A stretch of 64,000 nucleotides of DNA from Nitrospira sp. (GTDB lineage Bacteria; Nitrospirota; Nitrospiria; Nitrospirales; Nitrospiraceae). The position numbers and the translations under genes are program-made. The notes beneath the pieces were generated by a model, which made no database searches, was not told the DNA's origin, and saw nothing but the letters and a program-made list of their open reading frames with translations. Below, one piece after another: positions 8,417 to 15,735 of the stretch; position 1 is the first letter of the stretch, and every line of letters begins with the position of its first letter. Location: assembly GCA_029194665.1 (NCBI GenBank), contig JARFXO010000008.1, positions 1 through 64,000 on the forward strand, read 5' to 3'.

Positions 8417-8522
8417 CTCACCACCTCTTCCCACCTTACGCGCCAACCGTGAATCGCTGACGCTGGCGGCCGCTTATGCCGTTCGATCAGCGACCGACCA
8501 GTGATGCATGACCCGCCCACGT

Positions 8523-9020
8523 TCACGGATGCAACCCCTTCACGACGCCCTTCGTGATGAGCAACGCGACCGGAATCTGGTGCTGCATGAACGTCTGAGC
8601 CACCCACCTGAAATCGGCGACGGCCGTTTTTTCGGTCAAGGTACGGTGCAGAATTTTGACTGTATCGAGCAATTGAGGCATCACTTCTCCCATCACCAGA
8701 TGTTCTGGAGCGTCCTTTCCCCCTTGACCCCGCCATGAAACAATCAGGATGCAGGGTTGCTTATAAATCATATTCAGAGAAATGAGCGTATTGAGAGAGG
8801 TGCCGAGTCCAGAATTCTGCATGAGCACGGCGGGCGTTTTCCCGGCCATATAAGCACCGGCAGCCATACCGACCGCTTCATCCTCTCGGACCGCAGGGGT
8901 GTACAGCCGACGGTTCATGAGCTCCGCAATGACTCCGCCGAGAATAGAATCCGGTACGCCGGTGAAAAAATTGACCCCCATGTCCTGCAGGGCTTGTACG
9001 AACACGTCGCTTTCAATCAT
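8523..9020 (-). CDS. Phosphonopyruvate decarboxylase, PYR-domain (alpha) subunit
   Basis: A 165-residue N-terminal half of a thiamine-diphosphate decarboxylase. The start F-F-T-G-V-P-D-S-I-L, the glutamate of V-R-E-D-E-A-V-G-M-A-A-G (activating Glu near residue 44) and the Q-N-S-G-L-G-T segment match the PYR domain of phosphonopyruvate and sulfopyruvate decarboxylases. Phosphonopyruvate decarboxylase is usually a single chain of roughly 380 residues; here it ends in a normal TGA and the TPP half is a separate gene starting 107 bases later, as in archaeal ComD/ComE. It heads the minus-strand phosphonate operon. Confidence 0.87.
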   Translation of the reverse strand: MIESDVFVQALQDMGVNFFTGVPDSILGGVIAELMNRRLYTPAVREDEAVGMAAGAYMAGKTPAVLMQNSGLGTSLNTLISLNMIYKQPCILIVSWRGQGGKDAPEHLVMGEVMPQLLDTVKILHRTLTEKTAVADFRWVAQTFMQHQIPVALLITKGVVKGLHP

Positions 9021-9133
9021 TGGAAGTTTCTACCTGGAGTAGTACTGATACCGTCTCGCGGAAACCGGCGCATTATAAGATGCGCCCCACGAAGTTCTCA
9101 AGAACGATCCTCGGTTGAGTTGAATTCTCTTGC

Positions 9134-9712
9134 ATGTTAGCGTTGGTGCCAATGCGGTTGTTGTCTGATCCGCTTCCAGAGATGAAGGACCCTATCCGAC
9201 CAGCATCGCTTACTTGGCCGTTGGTCCTGATCGTTACGATCGTGATCGGTGCTGGCTCAGTATGGGCCGTTCCCATGACAGATGACCCGAAGGGATTCCA
9301 CGACATTCCTTGGGGCACCTCATTATCTTCTCGCCAGGACCTGGAACCGATCCAGGCAGATCCGCATATCATGGAATATCTCTACAGAACAGAGCCATTG
9401 TCATTCGCGGGAACCGAGATGACCAGGATCCTCTATCTTTCGGTGGACGATCAATTCGCGCGAGTCATCATTCGCTATCAAGGGGACCAGGTTCATCGGC
9501 AGGTACTGAGCTTCTTGGAAAACCGCTTCGGTCGGCTGGAGCGCATTCCAGGGCAAATGGCGCGGGGCCTTACTCAACAATACAACTGGCGCGGGAGCGA
9601 CACCGAAATCAATCTGACATATCAAGCCGGTACAGAACGTGGCTACATTTTTATCGATAGTCGCTCGCTCGCACCACGGTTCAACGATTACATCACCGAT
9701 TTTGCGCAGTAG
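9134..9712 (+). CDS. Exported or membrane-anchored protein of unknown function
   Basis: Up to 192 residues; the start may instead be ATG 9182, which begins directly before the hydrophobic segment. A hydrophobic stretch (WPLVLIVTIVIGAG, residues ~28-41) ending in V-W-A looks like a signal peptide or anchor. The remainder is a soluble domain with F-x-D-I-P-W-G-T near residue 55, a pattern I associate with small periplasmic proteins of unknown function. It sits between the two oppositely oriented halves of the phosphonate cluster and reads towards the mutase gene. No role in phosphonate metabolism can be claimed. Confidence 0.6.
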   Translation: MLALVPMRLLSDPLPEMKDPIRPASLTWPLVLIVTIVIGAGSVWAVPMTDDPKGFHDIPWGTSLSSRQDLEPIQADPHIMEYLYRTEPLSFAGTEMTRILYLSVDDQFARVIIRYQGDQVHRQVLSFLENRFGRLERIPGQMARGLTQQYNWRGSDTEINLTYQAGTERGYIFIDSRSLAPRFNDYITDFAQ

Positions 9713-10061
9713 TTCGATGAAGGCCTCAATCTGAGCAAGTCACACGATCGACGATCGTCATGCTTTGCCTATGCGACTCATGACCGTCCACATTGAGCGT
9801 TTCCATCGTAAACGATCGGAACGGATTCGAAGACATTCCCTGAAAGACGATCAAGGTTTATGTTTGGCATAGTTTTCTTTACGGAAGTGACATGACGATT
9901 TGAAAATGAGGTCGATCGCGCATCGTATTTTGCGAAAGTCAGCTGCTGCCGGAGAAGCTCGCTGACGAGACCTCGCCTACAGCCTTTCGACCCCGCCATA
10001 ACCAGGCCGGACAAAAGTTTCCATTGACAAGCACCGTACGCTTTCGCATCATGTGGCCCAT
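9713..10061. other. Intergenic region upstream of the PEP mutase
   Basis: About 350 bases without a convincing gene. A TTGACA occurs at 10024-10029, but no good -10 follows at the right spacing. The rest shows nothing I can name. Confidence 0.4.
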
Positions 10062-11741
10062 ATGACCAACGCCGCAAGACTTCGGGCTGCCTTGAGCAGG
10101 CCGGGTGCCCTGAAGATAGTCGGGGCCCACGATGCACTCAGCGCCCGTCTCATCGAACGTGCCGGTTTCGACGGTGTTTGGGCAAGTGGGTTCGCCATTT
10201 CGGCCTCTCTAAAGTGCATCCCCGACGCCAGTTTTATCACCTCCAGCGAGCAGCTCGATGTCGAACGGAATATCGTTGAGGCCGTGAATATCCCTGTGAT
10301 CGCTGATTGCGACACCGGGTATGGGAACGCCCTGAATGTCATGAGGACCGTCACCGACCGTGAGCGGGCCGGTGTGGCTGCTATTTGTATTGAAGACAAC
10401 GTCTACCCCAAACGCTGTAGTTTCTACGCGGGGGTTCGACGTGAATTGATCCCTATCGAAGAGCACTGCGGCAAGATTCGAGCGGCGAAAGCCGCTCAGC
10501 TTTTCCCGGAGTTCATGATCATTGCCAGAACCGAGGCCCTCATCGCTGGGTGGGGACAGGAAGAAGCACTGAAACGGGCTGAGGCTTATGCAGACGCAGG
10601 TGCCGACGCAGTCCTTATCCATTCGAAATCGAAAAAGTTCGACGAACTGAAGGCTGTATACAAATTGTGGTCCGGGCGCGCCCCGCTGGTCGTGGTCCCG
10701 ACGATTTTTGACCAGACCACCGCGGCCCAAATGGAGGAAGCCGGAGCAAAGATCATCATTTATGCCAACCAACCAGTCCGGGCGGCCATTCGTGCGATCA
10801 CAGACACGCTGGATCTCATTAAGAAGGACACGCGCCCCGGAGCGGCGAACGACCGAATCGTCACGCTACCTGAAGTGTACGACATTGTCGGTGTCCCACA
10901 AATGGAGCAAGACGAGAAACAGTTCCTGCCGGTGGGGAGCGAACGAATCACCGCGATTATCGCCGCCGCTGGGTTCGAAAAACAGCTCCTGCCGTTGATC
11001 GAGGACAAGCCAAAGTGTCTGCTTGACATTAAAGGGAAAACGATCCTCGATCGTCAGATCAACGCACTCAACGAATGCGACATCAAAGAAATCGCTTTAG
11101 TTCGCGGGTATAAGAAAGAAGCGATCTCGCTACCCAATATTCGCTACTACGACAATGATCGTTATGAGGAAACCGGTGAGCTAGCTTCGCTTTTCTGTGC
11201 TGAAAATGAGTTAAGAGGGCGAACCATTGTCCTGTACGGCGATATCATCTTTGATACCGCGATCCTTGAAAAGTTGCTCAAGAGTCCCGCCGACATTGCT
11301 TTGGTGGTCGACCTGGCCTGGTTTGATCAGGAACAGCGCAATGCTCAGCCGACCCATCTTAACCCGGATCTTGTCTCACTGGCCGCCCCACCCGGCAAAA
11401 GCTATTTATCCAGATTTGTGATGCCGGAAGGTGAACACCAGGTAGTTAAGATTGGCCAGCAGCTTCCACGCGAACTGGCGCATGGTGAATTTATCGGCAT
11501 GGCCATGTTCTCAGAGAAGGGCACTCAAGCCCTTCGCGAGTGCTACCACAGGGCCCAGAAGCAGCATCAATCATCCCCGTTCCACGAGTCAGCAAACCTT
11601 GCCAAGGCATCTTTCACCGATATGCTGCAAGAACTGATTGACCAGGACTATCGCATCCAAGCCGTACCGATTTTTAAGGGATGGATGGAAGTCGATTCCT
11701 TCGAAGAGTACCAAAAAGCCTGGGCAAAGATTCGCCAGTAA
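10062..11741 (+). CDS. Phosphoenolpyruvate mutase fused to a nucleotidyltransferase domain
   Basis: PEP mutase isomerises PEP to phosphonopyruvate, forming the C-P bond that starts nearly all phosphonate pathways. Residues ~1-300 are the isocitrate-lyase/PEP-mutase barrel: W-A-S-G-F, D-C-D-T-G-Y-G-N (metal aspartates), A-R-T-E-A-L-I-A-G-W-G and I-H-S-K are all present. The diagnostic E-D-K-x5-N-S loop instead reads EDNVYPKRCS, with Lys to Asn and Asn to Cys (Cys122 counted from GTG 10053). Residues ~305-562 are a nucleotidyltransferase fold with P-K-C-L and a G-D metal motif, but its glycine loop is degenerate (AAGFEKQ). ATG 10062 is called; GTG 10053 is equally possible. Neighbouring genes fit a phosphonate role. 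Confidence 0.85.
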   Translation: MTNAARLRAALSRPGALKIVGAHDALSARLIERAGFDGVWASGFAISASLKCIPDASFITSSEQLDVERNIVEAVNIPVIADCDTGYGNALNVMRTVTDRERAGVAAICIEDNVYPKRCSFYAGVRRELIPIEEHCGKIRAAKAAQLFPEFMIIARTEALIAGWGQEEALKRAEAYADAGADAVLIHSKSKKFDELKAVYKLWSGRAPLVVVPTIFDQTTAAQMEEAGAKIIIYANQPVRAAIRAITDTLDLIKKDTRPGAANDRIVTLPEVYDIVGVPQMEQDEKQFLPVGSERITAIIAAAGFEKQLLPLIEDKPKCLLDIKGKTILDRQINALNECDIKEIALVRGYKKEAISLPNIRYYDNDRYEETGELASLFCAENELRGRTIVLYGDIIFDTAILEKLLKSPADIALVVDLAWFDQEQRNAQPTHLNPDLVSLAAPPGKSYLSRFVMPEGEHQVVKIGQQLPRELAHGEFIGMAMFSEKGTQALRECYHRAQKQHQSSPFHESANLAKASFTDMLQELIDQDYRIQAVPIFKGWMEVDSFEEYQKAWAKIRQ

Positions 11742-11794
11742 TTCTCGTCATCGGACAGGAGGTGGTCTCTCTTGCCACCAGAAATATTCCTTAA

Positions 11795-11810
11795 AGGTGG
11801 CGTGCCACCT
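11795..11810. other. Short perfect hairpin after the mutase gene
   Basis: AGGTGGC and GCCACCT form a seven-base-pair stem around GT, 54 bases after the mutase stop. A second, weaker GGTGG/CCACC pair lies just upstream (11761-11779). No T-run follows, so it is at most a weak terminator. Confidence 0.35.
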
Positions 11811-11869
11811 CGCTTCTGATCCGCAGGCTCCATTGCTGAATTGATTAGGACAATATTCCCAACAAAGCT

Positions 11870-12277
11870 ATGATGGTGACACCGACGATGAGTGGCCGAA
11901 AATCTTACGTGCCTTTAGATAACCGTTATGCCGAACGTGTAGCCGTCACGTGTCGAGTACGTTATGTCGGTGAAGTTCCGACACAGCCTCATCAAGGCGA
12001 AGGACTCACAAAAAACATCTCCGTTTCTGGTTGCCACGTCATCAGCGACCGCTCGGTAACGCGTGGAACATTATTGACCCTTACCATTGCGCTCCCCGAT
12101 GGGTTACCTCAGCTTTTATTGAAATCGGCGCATGTGGTGTGGGTGTCAGGTTGTCAGTTTTCCGTCCGATTCATGGACCTGAACCGAGACCATCGGAAGC
12201 GGCTGCAGTCGTTCATTTGGAAAAGCATCTCCCACCACACCGTGAGTGATCAACGAACTCGATTTCGACTCATGTAG
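11870..12277 (+). CDS. PilZ-domain protein
   Basis: A 135-residue single-domain PilZ protein. R-x3-R is at Arg19-Arg23 (RYAER) and N-x-S-x2-G at residues 49-54 (NISVSG). The middle has the usual V-V-W-V strand near residue 90 and the end is basic. Several in-frame ATGs near the start (11870, 11873, 11888) make the exact N-terminus uncertain; all keep the domain whole. It stands alone between the phosphonate mutase and another PilZ gene, in the same direction. Confidence 0.82.
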   Translation: MMVTPTMSGRKSYVPLDNRYAERVAVTCRVRYVGEVPTQPHQGEGLTKNISVSGCHVISDRSVTRGTLLTLTIALPDGLPQLLLKSAHVVWVSGCQFSVRFMDLNRDHRKRLQSFIWKSISHHTVSDQRTRFRLM

Positions 12278-12622
12278 TCCGGTCCCTGCTCCCTTCCTAA
12301 TAGTCACGATCCTCTTCATGTACGGGCTGCGAATGCTCGTTATCTTCTAAGACCTCACATACTGCGTCCGGAACAAGGCATTCCTTTAATCGGTTACATA
12401 ACACATGGACTTATTGTCAAATATATTCACCCCACTTTTGGTTTGGACGCTACCCCTCAACTAGTGGGAAGCCAAGATTGACTCTGAGCGCTAGCCTTCA
12501 TCCATACAAAATCTCGAAATACGGGAAATGATTTTGCAGACCGGCAATGCGGGAGACAGGAATCATTCGAACTGGTGGGGATCCGGCGATTCGAAACAGG
12601 TAGACAACCAGGAGGTGTAGCG
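12278..12622. other. Intergenic stretch between two PilZ genes
   Basis: About 345 bases, more AT-rich than the flanks, with no open frame I would call. The 3' end holds a strong ribosome site (GGAGGT, 12611-12616) for the next gene. Confidence 0.4.
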
Positions 12623-13006
12623 ATGAAGCAGATGAAGCACTTAGAACGATCAAGAACGCCTTGCTCAGCCCATTCGATTGAGCGCCGCAGGATGAGAAGG
12701 ACCTGTGTCTCTTTTGGCCTTATGTACTCAGGAATCAATGGGGACGACGTTCTCATTGGAGACGGTAGTGCTGTTGACCTATCCGAAGGTGGGTTGGGCA
12801 TTCGTGGAAATTGTCCTGTCAATATTGGTATGGAGTTGACCTTGTTTCTATATCTGCTGGACGAAGATGAACCCCTGTTCGTTTCGGAAGCGACGGTCGC
12901 CTGGACGGCGGGATCTCTATTTGGTGTAGAGGTGAAGGAAGTAAGTCTTCGTGATGGTGATCGAATGCTGTCGTTTCTCCGCGCTCATTCGGTTGGTCAA
13001 GCCTAG
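12623..13006 (+). CDS. PilZ-domain protein
   Basis: A 127-residue PilZ protein. The start at ATG 12623 is chosen because AGGAGGT precedes it at good spacing; a frame from 12575 is open but lacks a ribosome site. Overlapping R-x3-R motifs occur at residues 21-26 (RRRMRR) and D-x-S-x2-G at residues 52-57 (DLSEGG). A V-A-W-T strand and a C-terminal helix complete the domain. It is the last gene before the tandem insertion sequences. Confidence 0.82.
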   Translation: MKQMKHLERSRTPCSAHSIERRRMRRTCVSFGLMYSGINGDDVLIGDGSAVDLSEGGLGIRGNCPVNIGMELTLFLYLLDEDEPLFVSEATVAWTAGSLFGVEVKEVSLRDGDRMLSFLRAHSVGQA

Positions 13007-13077
13007 GTGGCTCGATGGCCTGACAATTGCCGTCTGGATGGGAAGGCCAATTAGTAGTTGCTGAGAGCCATGACTAG

Positions 13078-13912
13078 GGTCTGTTGACATTCAGTTCCCG
13101 TCAGGGCATGAGTGTGGCGTGGTTCAACGCCCACCGGAGGGAGGATGTCGAGACGGGAGCTGCGCGATGATCAATGGAAACGGATTCAAGAGTTGTTGCT
13201 GGGCAAGACAAGCGATCCCGGGCGGACGGCCAAGGGATAACCGTACATTTGTGGATGCGGTGCTCTGGATCGCCCGGACCGGTGCGCACTGGCGTGAACT
13301 CCAAGAGAGCTTCGGCCTCTGGAACAGCGTGTTCCAGCGATACAATCGATGGTCGAAAGCAGGCGTGTGGGAGCGGGTGTTCCTTGCCCTCTCGGGCGAC
13401 CCAGCTTTTGAATATGGGATGATCGATTCCACCATCGTCCGCGCCTATCAGCACAGTGCGGGCGAAAAGGGGGGCACAGGAGACGGAAGCCCTTGGCCGG
13501 TCGAAAGGCGGTCTGACGACGAAAACCCACACCGCAGTCGACGGTCTGGGCAACCCACTGCGGTTTATCCTGACGCCAGGACAGGCGTCGGACTCCACCC
13601 GGGCCGAGCCGTTGCTGCAGGGCTGGCCCGCTCAGCATGTCATTGCAGACAAGGGATACGACAGCAGCAAGATCGGTGACGTCATCGAGCGGTCCGGCGC
13701 ACACGCCGTCATCCCGCCGCGCTCCTGCGTGAAGGACCCACGCGCAACCGACTTCGTCCTGTACGCCGAGCGCTACCGCATCGAGGGCTTCTTTGACCGA
13801 CTCAAGCACTACCGTGCCGTTGCGACTCGTTACGCCAAGCGTGGACGCAACTTCGCCAGTCTCATCTATCTGGCCGCGTCCATGCTGTGGATGAAATGAA
13901 TGTCAACACGAC
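13078..13912 (+). mobile_element. IS5-type insertion sequence, left member of a tandem pair
   Basis: An 835-bp element with imperfect terminal inverted repeats: the outer three bases after the first differ, but the next 12 (TGTTGACATTCA) are identical at both ends. CTAG flanks it on each side (13074-13077 and 13913-13916), consistent with target duplication in the IS5/IS427 group. The transposase inside is frameshifted. The right-hand CTAG is shared with the next element. Confidence 0.85.
13145..13899 (+). pseudogene. IS5-family DDE transposase, frameshifted twice
   Basis: The reading begins at ATG 13145 ([15 protein letters not shown]) and runs into TAA at 13238 because of one extra G in the GGG at 13234-13236. 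The next frame carries D-N-R-T-F-V-D-A to I-D-S-T-I-V-R-A-Y (first catalytic Asp). At an A4G6 run (13465-13474) the frame changes again to the C-terminal part, with A-D-K-G-Y-D (second Asp) and the R-I-E-G-F-F-D-R-L-K helix (catalytic Glu). The A4Gn shift may be programmed in this IS group, but the first one truncates the protein, so the copy is probably inactive unless the base is a sequencing error. Confidence 0.82.
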
Positions 13913-13916
13913 CTAG

Positions 13917-14770
13917 GGCGTGTCATCAATTAAGCCATGTCATTGAAGCAGCGAGATAGATGGCACCGAGGAAATTGGCGGCGCGTTTGTCGTAGCGGGT
14001 GGCGATGGCGCGGAATTGCTTGAGTCTGGCGAAGAAGTTCTCAATCAGATGCCGGGCTCGGTAGAGGTCTTGATCGTATTCGCGGGGGGTGGTTCTGTTG
14101 GCTTTGGGGGGAATGACCACGACCTTGCCCGCTCGTTGCAGCGGCTGGATCACCCGTTCATCGGCATCAAAGGCCTTATCGGCAATGATGGTATCCGCGT
14201 CAATGCCGGGTAGCAAGACATCGGCGCCCTCCAGGTCATGCGCCTGCCCTGGGGTGAGATGAAACCCCGTTGGGTTACCCAACGCATCACAGGTGGCGTG
14301 GATTTTGGTGGTCAGGCCACCCTTGCTGCGTCCGATGGCTTCCTGCGCGTGGTGCCCCCTTTTGCACCAGCGCTGTGCTGGTGGGCACGAACGATGGTGG
14401 AATCGATCATCGCGTATTCGTTGTCAGGATCGTCAGCAAGACGTTCAAACACCCGCTTCCAGACGCCGCGTCGACTCCAGCGCGTATGGCGTGTGTGGAT
14501 CACTCGGAAATCTCCGAACCGCTCCGGCAGATCCCGCCACGGGATCCCCGCGCGATACCGGTACAACACCGCTTCCACAAACAGCCGGTTGTCCTTCGCC
14601 GTCACGCCCACCGTCTCTTCACGACCAGGCAGCAGATGCTCGATCTTCTCCCATTGGTCATCACGCAATCCATACCGTCTCACCATCCGCAGACCCCTCC
14701 TTTGGTCTGGGACGGAGTAAATCACAACACGATGGCTCTGTGAATCGAGAAAATTAATTGATGACACGCC
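13917..14770 (-). mobile_element. IS5-type insertion sequence, right member of a tandem pair
   Basis: An 854-bp element with perfect terminal inverted repeats of at least 18 bp (GGGCGTGTCATCAATTAA) and CTAG on both sides (13913-13916 and 14771-14774). It is oriented opposite to its neighbour and related but clearly not identical in sequence. Its perfect ends and intact transposase halves suggest it is the more recent arrival. Confidence 0.9.
13926..14686 (-). CDS. IS5-family DDE transposase in two overlapping frames (likely -1 frameshift)
   Basis: The first frame starts at ATG 14686 with a GGAGGGG ribosome site and encodes R-D-D-Q-W through I-D-S-T-I-V-R-A-H-Q-H-S-A-G-A-K-G-G, ending near 14312. 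The second frame (to 13926) supplies G-R-S-K-G-G-L-T-T, A-D-K-A-F-D (second Asp) and H-L-I-E-N-F-F-A-R-L-K (catalytic Glu). The two are in the -1 relation and meet at an A4G5 run, the type of slippery site used by IS5/IS427 elements to make the fused transposase. No other damage is seen, so it may be active. Confidence 0.85.
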
Positions 14771-14880
14771 CTAGACACCGCAAACTTCAGAAGGCCCCAC
14801 CTGCTTCTACTGTCGCTATACTTTCAAGCGTTCGGCTTTAATGATCTATTCCACCTTGTCTCCCGTACAAGTATTATGCT

Positions 14881-14911
14881 AATTCATGGTGAGTGAATAC
14901 TTACTCACCAT
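14881..14911. promoter_or_regulatory. Palindromic operator upstream of the TetR-RND operon, split by a MITE
   Basis: ATGGTGAGT, eight bases, then ACTCACCAT form a perfect inverted repeat (14886-14911), a typical TetR-family operator layout. With the 172-bp insertion removed, the right arm continues into GAATT and the palindrome grows to 14-bp perfect arms (AATTCATGGTGAGT / ACTCACCATGAATT). The duplicated right half-site remains at 15084-15092 beside the regulator gene. Binding by the adjacent TetR protein is inferred from position. Confidence 0.7.
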
Positions 14912-15083
14912 CAATAGTGTCCGGTTAAAACAGAAATGGTCGTTTATTCAGACGCAACTCATTGATCAGCAAGGAGGCCGTTTTGGGTCTCGCATTGAAA
15001 TCGTGCCCACCATCAAATCTGTGCAAATACGCGCCACCATTGGCGTTCCGTACTGTACAGCCGTTTTTAACCGGACACTACTG
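14912..15083. mobile_element. 172-bp MITE-like element with 19-bp inverted ends and 9-bp target duplication
   Basis: The left end CAATAGTGTCCGGTTAAAA (14912-14930) and the inverse of the right end (15065-15083) match in 18 of 19 bases. The element is flanked by exact 9-bp copies of ACTCACCAT (14903-14911 and 15084-15092). It has no room for a transposase and no convincing gene inside, so it must be moved in trans. Nine-base duplications and such ends occur in IS4-like elements, but I cannot assign the family. Confidence 0.8.
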
Positions 15084-15165
15084 ACTCACCATGAATTAAA
15101 CAAGGACATCTCCGCGTCATCGACACCAATCGTCACGAACCTCAGGTCACGAGCGACAGGCCAGC

Positions 15166-15735
15166 TTGATCAGCGCTGCGACATCATTGTTTGCCGCAAA
15201 CGGCTTTACCGGAACGACCACTAAGCAAATCGCCAAGGCTGCCGGTGTCAGCGAAGCACTACTCTTCAAGCACTTTCTGACCAAGCGTGCGCTATGCACG
15301 GTAATTCTTGCAGAAAAGGCTCAATACTCCGAGTTGCGAGAAGCCGTCGAAGCCGCAACCGACAAACGAGATGATGAAAGGCTCTTTACATTGCTCGCCA
15401 GCTATCGGATGAAAAAGGGTGCAGATCCGACGATGCTTCGCCTACTCCTGTTCAGTGCCTTGGAAGGGCATGAGCTGTCCACCATGTTTTTTCAGCAGCA
15501 GTATCGAGTCTTTCACGATCTTCTTGCCGGCTACATTCGTCGACGCATCGAAGAGGGCGCTTTTCGTCCGGTCGATCCAATGCTTGCCGCCAAAGCGTTC
15601 TTCGGTATTATTCTCCACCATCGGCTCCTGCACGATATTTTCGGGCTACCAATGCGCCTATCCCATGAATCATCGGTGGTCGAATATGTTTCCCTTTTCC
15701 TCGGCGGACTCGTCCGGCATTCGCCGGACTCTTAG
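15166..15735 (+). CDS. TetR-family transcriptional regulator
   Basis: A 189-residue TetR repressor. Helix one is A-A-T-S-L-F-A-A-N-G-F, and the helix-turn-helix is T-T-T-K-Q-I-A-K-A-A-G-V-S-E-A-L-L-F-K-H-F. The rest is a helical ligand-binding domain. The called start is TTG 15166; the frame is open back to 15100 but has no ATG, GTG or TTG there, and the ATG at 15091 hits a stop two codons later. It is followed without a gap by the adaptor gene, so it probably regulates its own operon through the palindrome at 14881-14911. The ligand is unknown. Confidence 0.85.
   Translation: MISAATSLFAANGFTGTTTKQIAKAAGVSEALLFKHFLTKRALCTVILAEKAQYSELREAVEAATDKRDDERLFTLLASYRMKKGADPTMLRLLLFSALEGHELSTMFFQQQYRVFHDLLAGYIRRRIEEGAFRPVDPMLAAKAFFGIILHHRLLHDIFGLPMRLSHESSVVEYVSLFLGGLVRHSPDS

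Noticed and set aside
7838..9020. Sulfopyruvate decarboxylase ComDE for coenzyme M-type synthesis
   Set aside because: The two-subunit form would fit, but PEP mutase, PhnW-like transaminase and cytidylyltransferase neighbours make phosphonopyruvate the better substrate call; kept as an alternative.
14886..15224. Plus-strand 112-codon frame across the MITE-like element
   Set aside because: It crosses both target duplications and the element, has no conserved sequence, and the TetR frame explains its 3' part.
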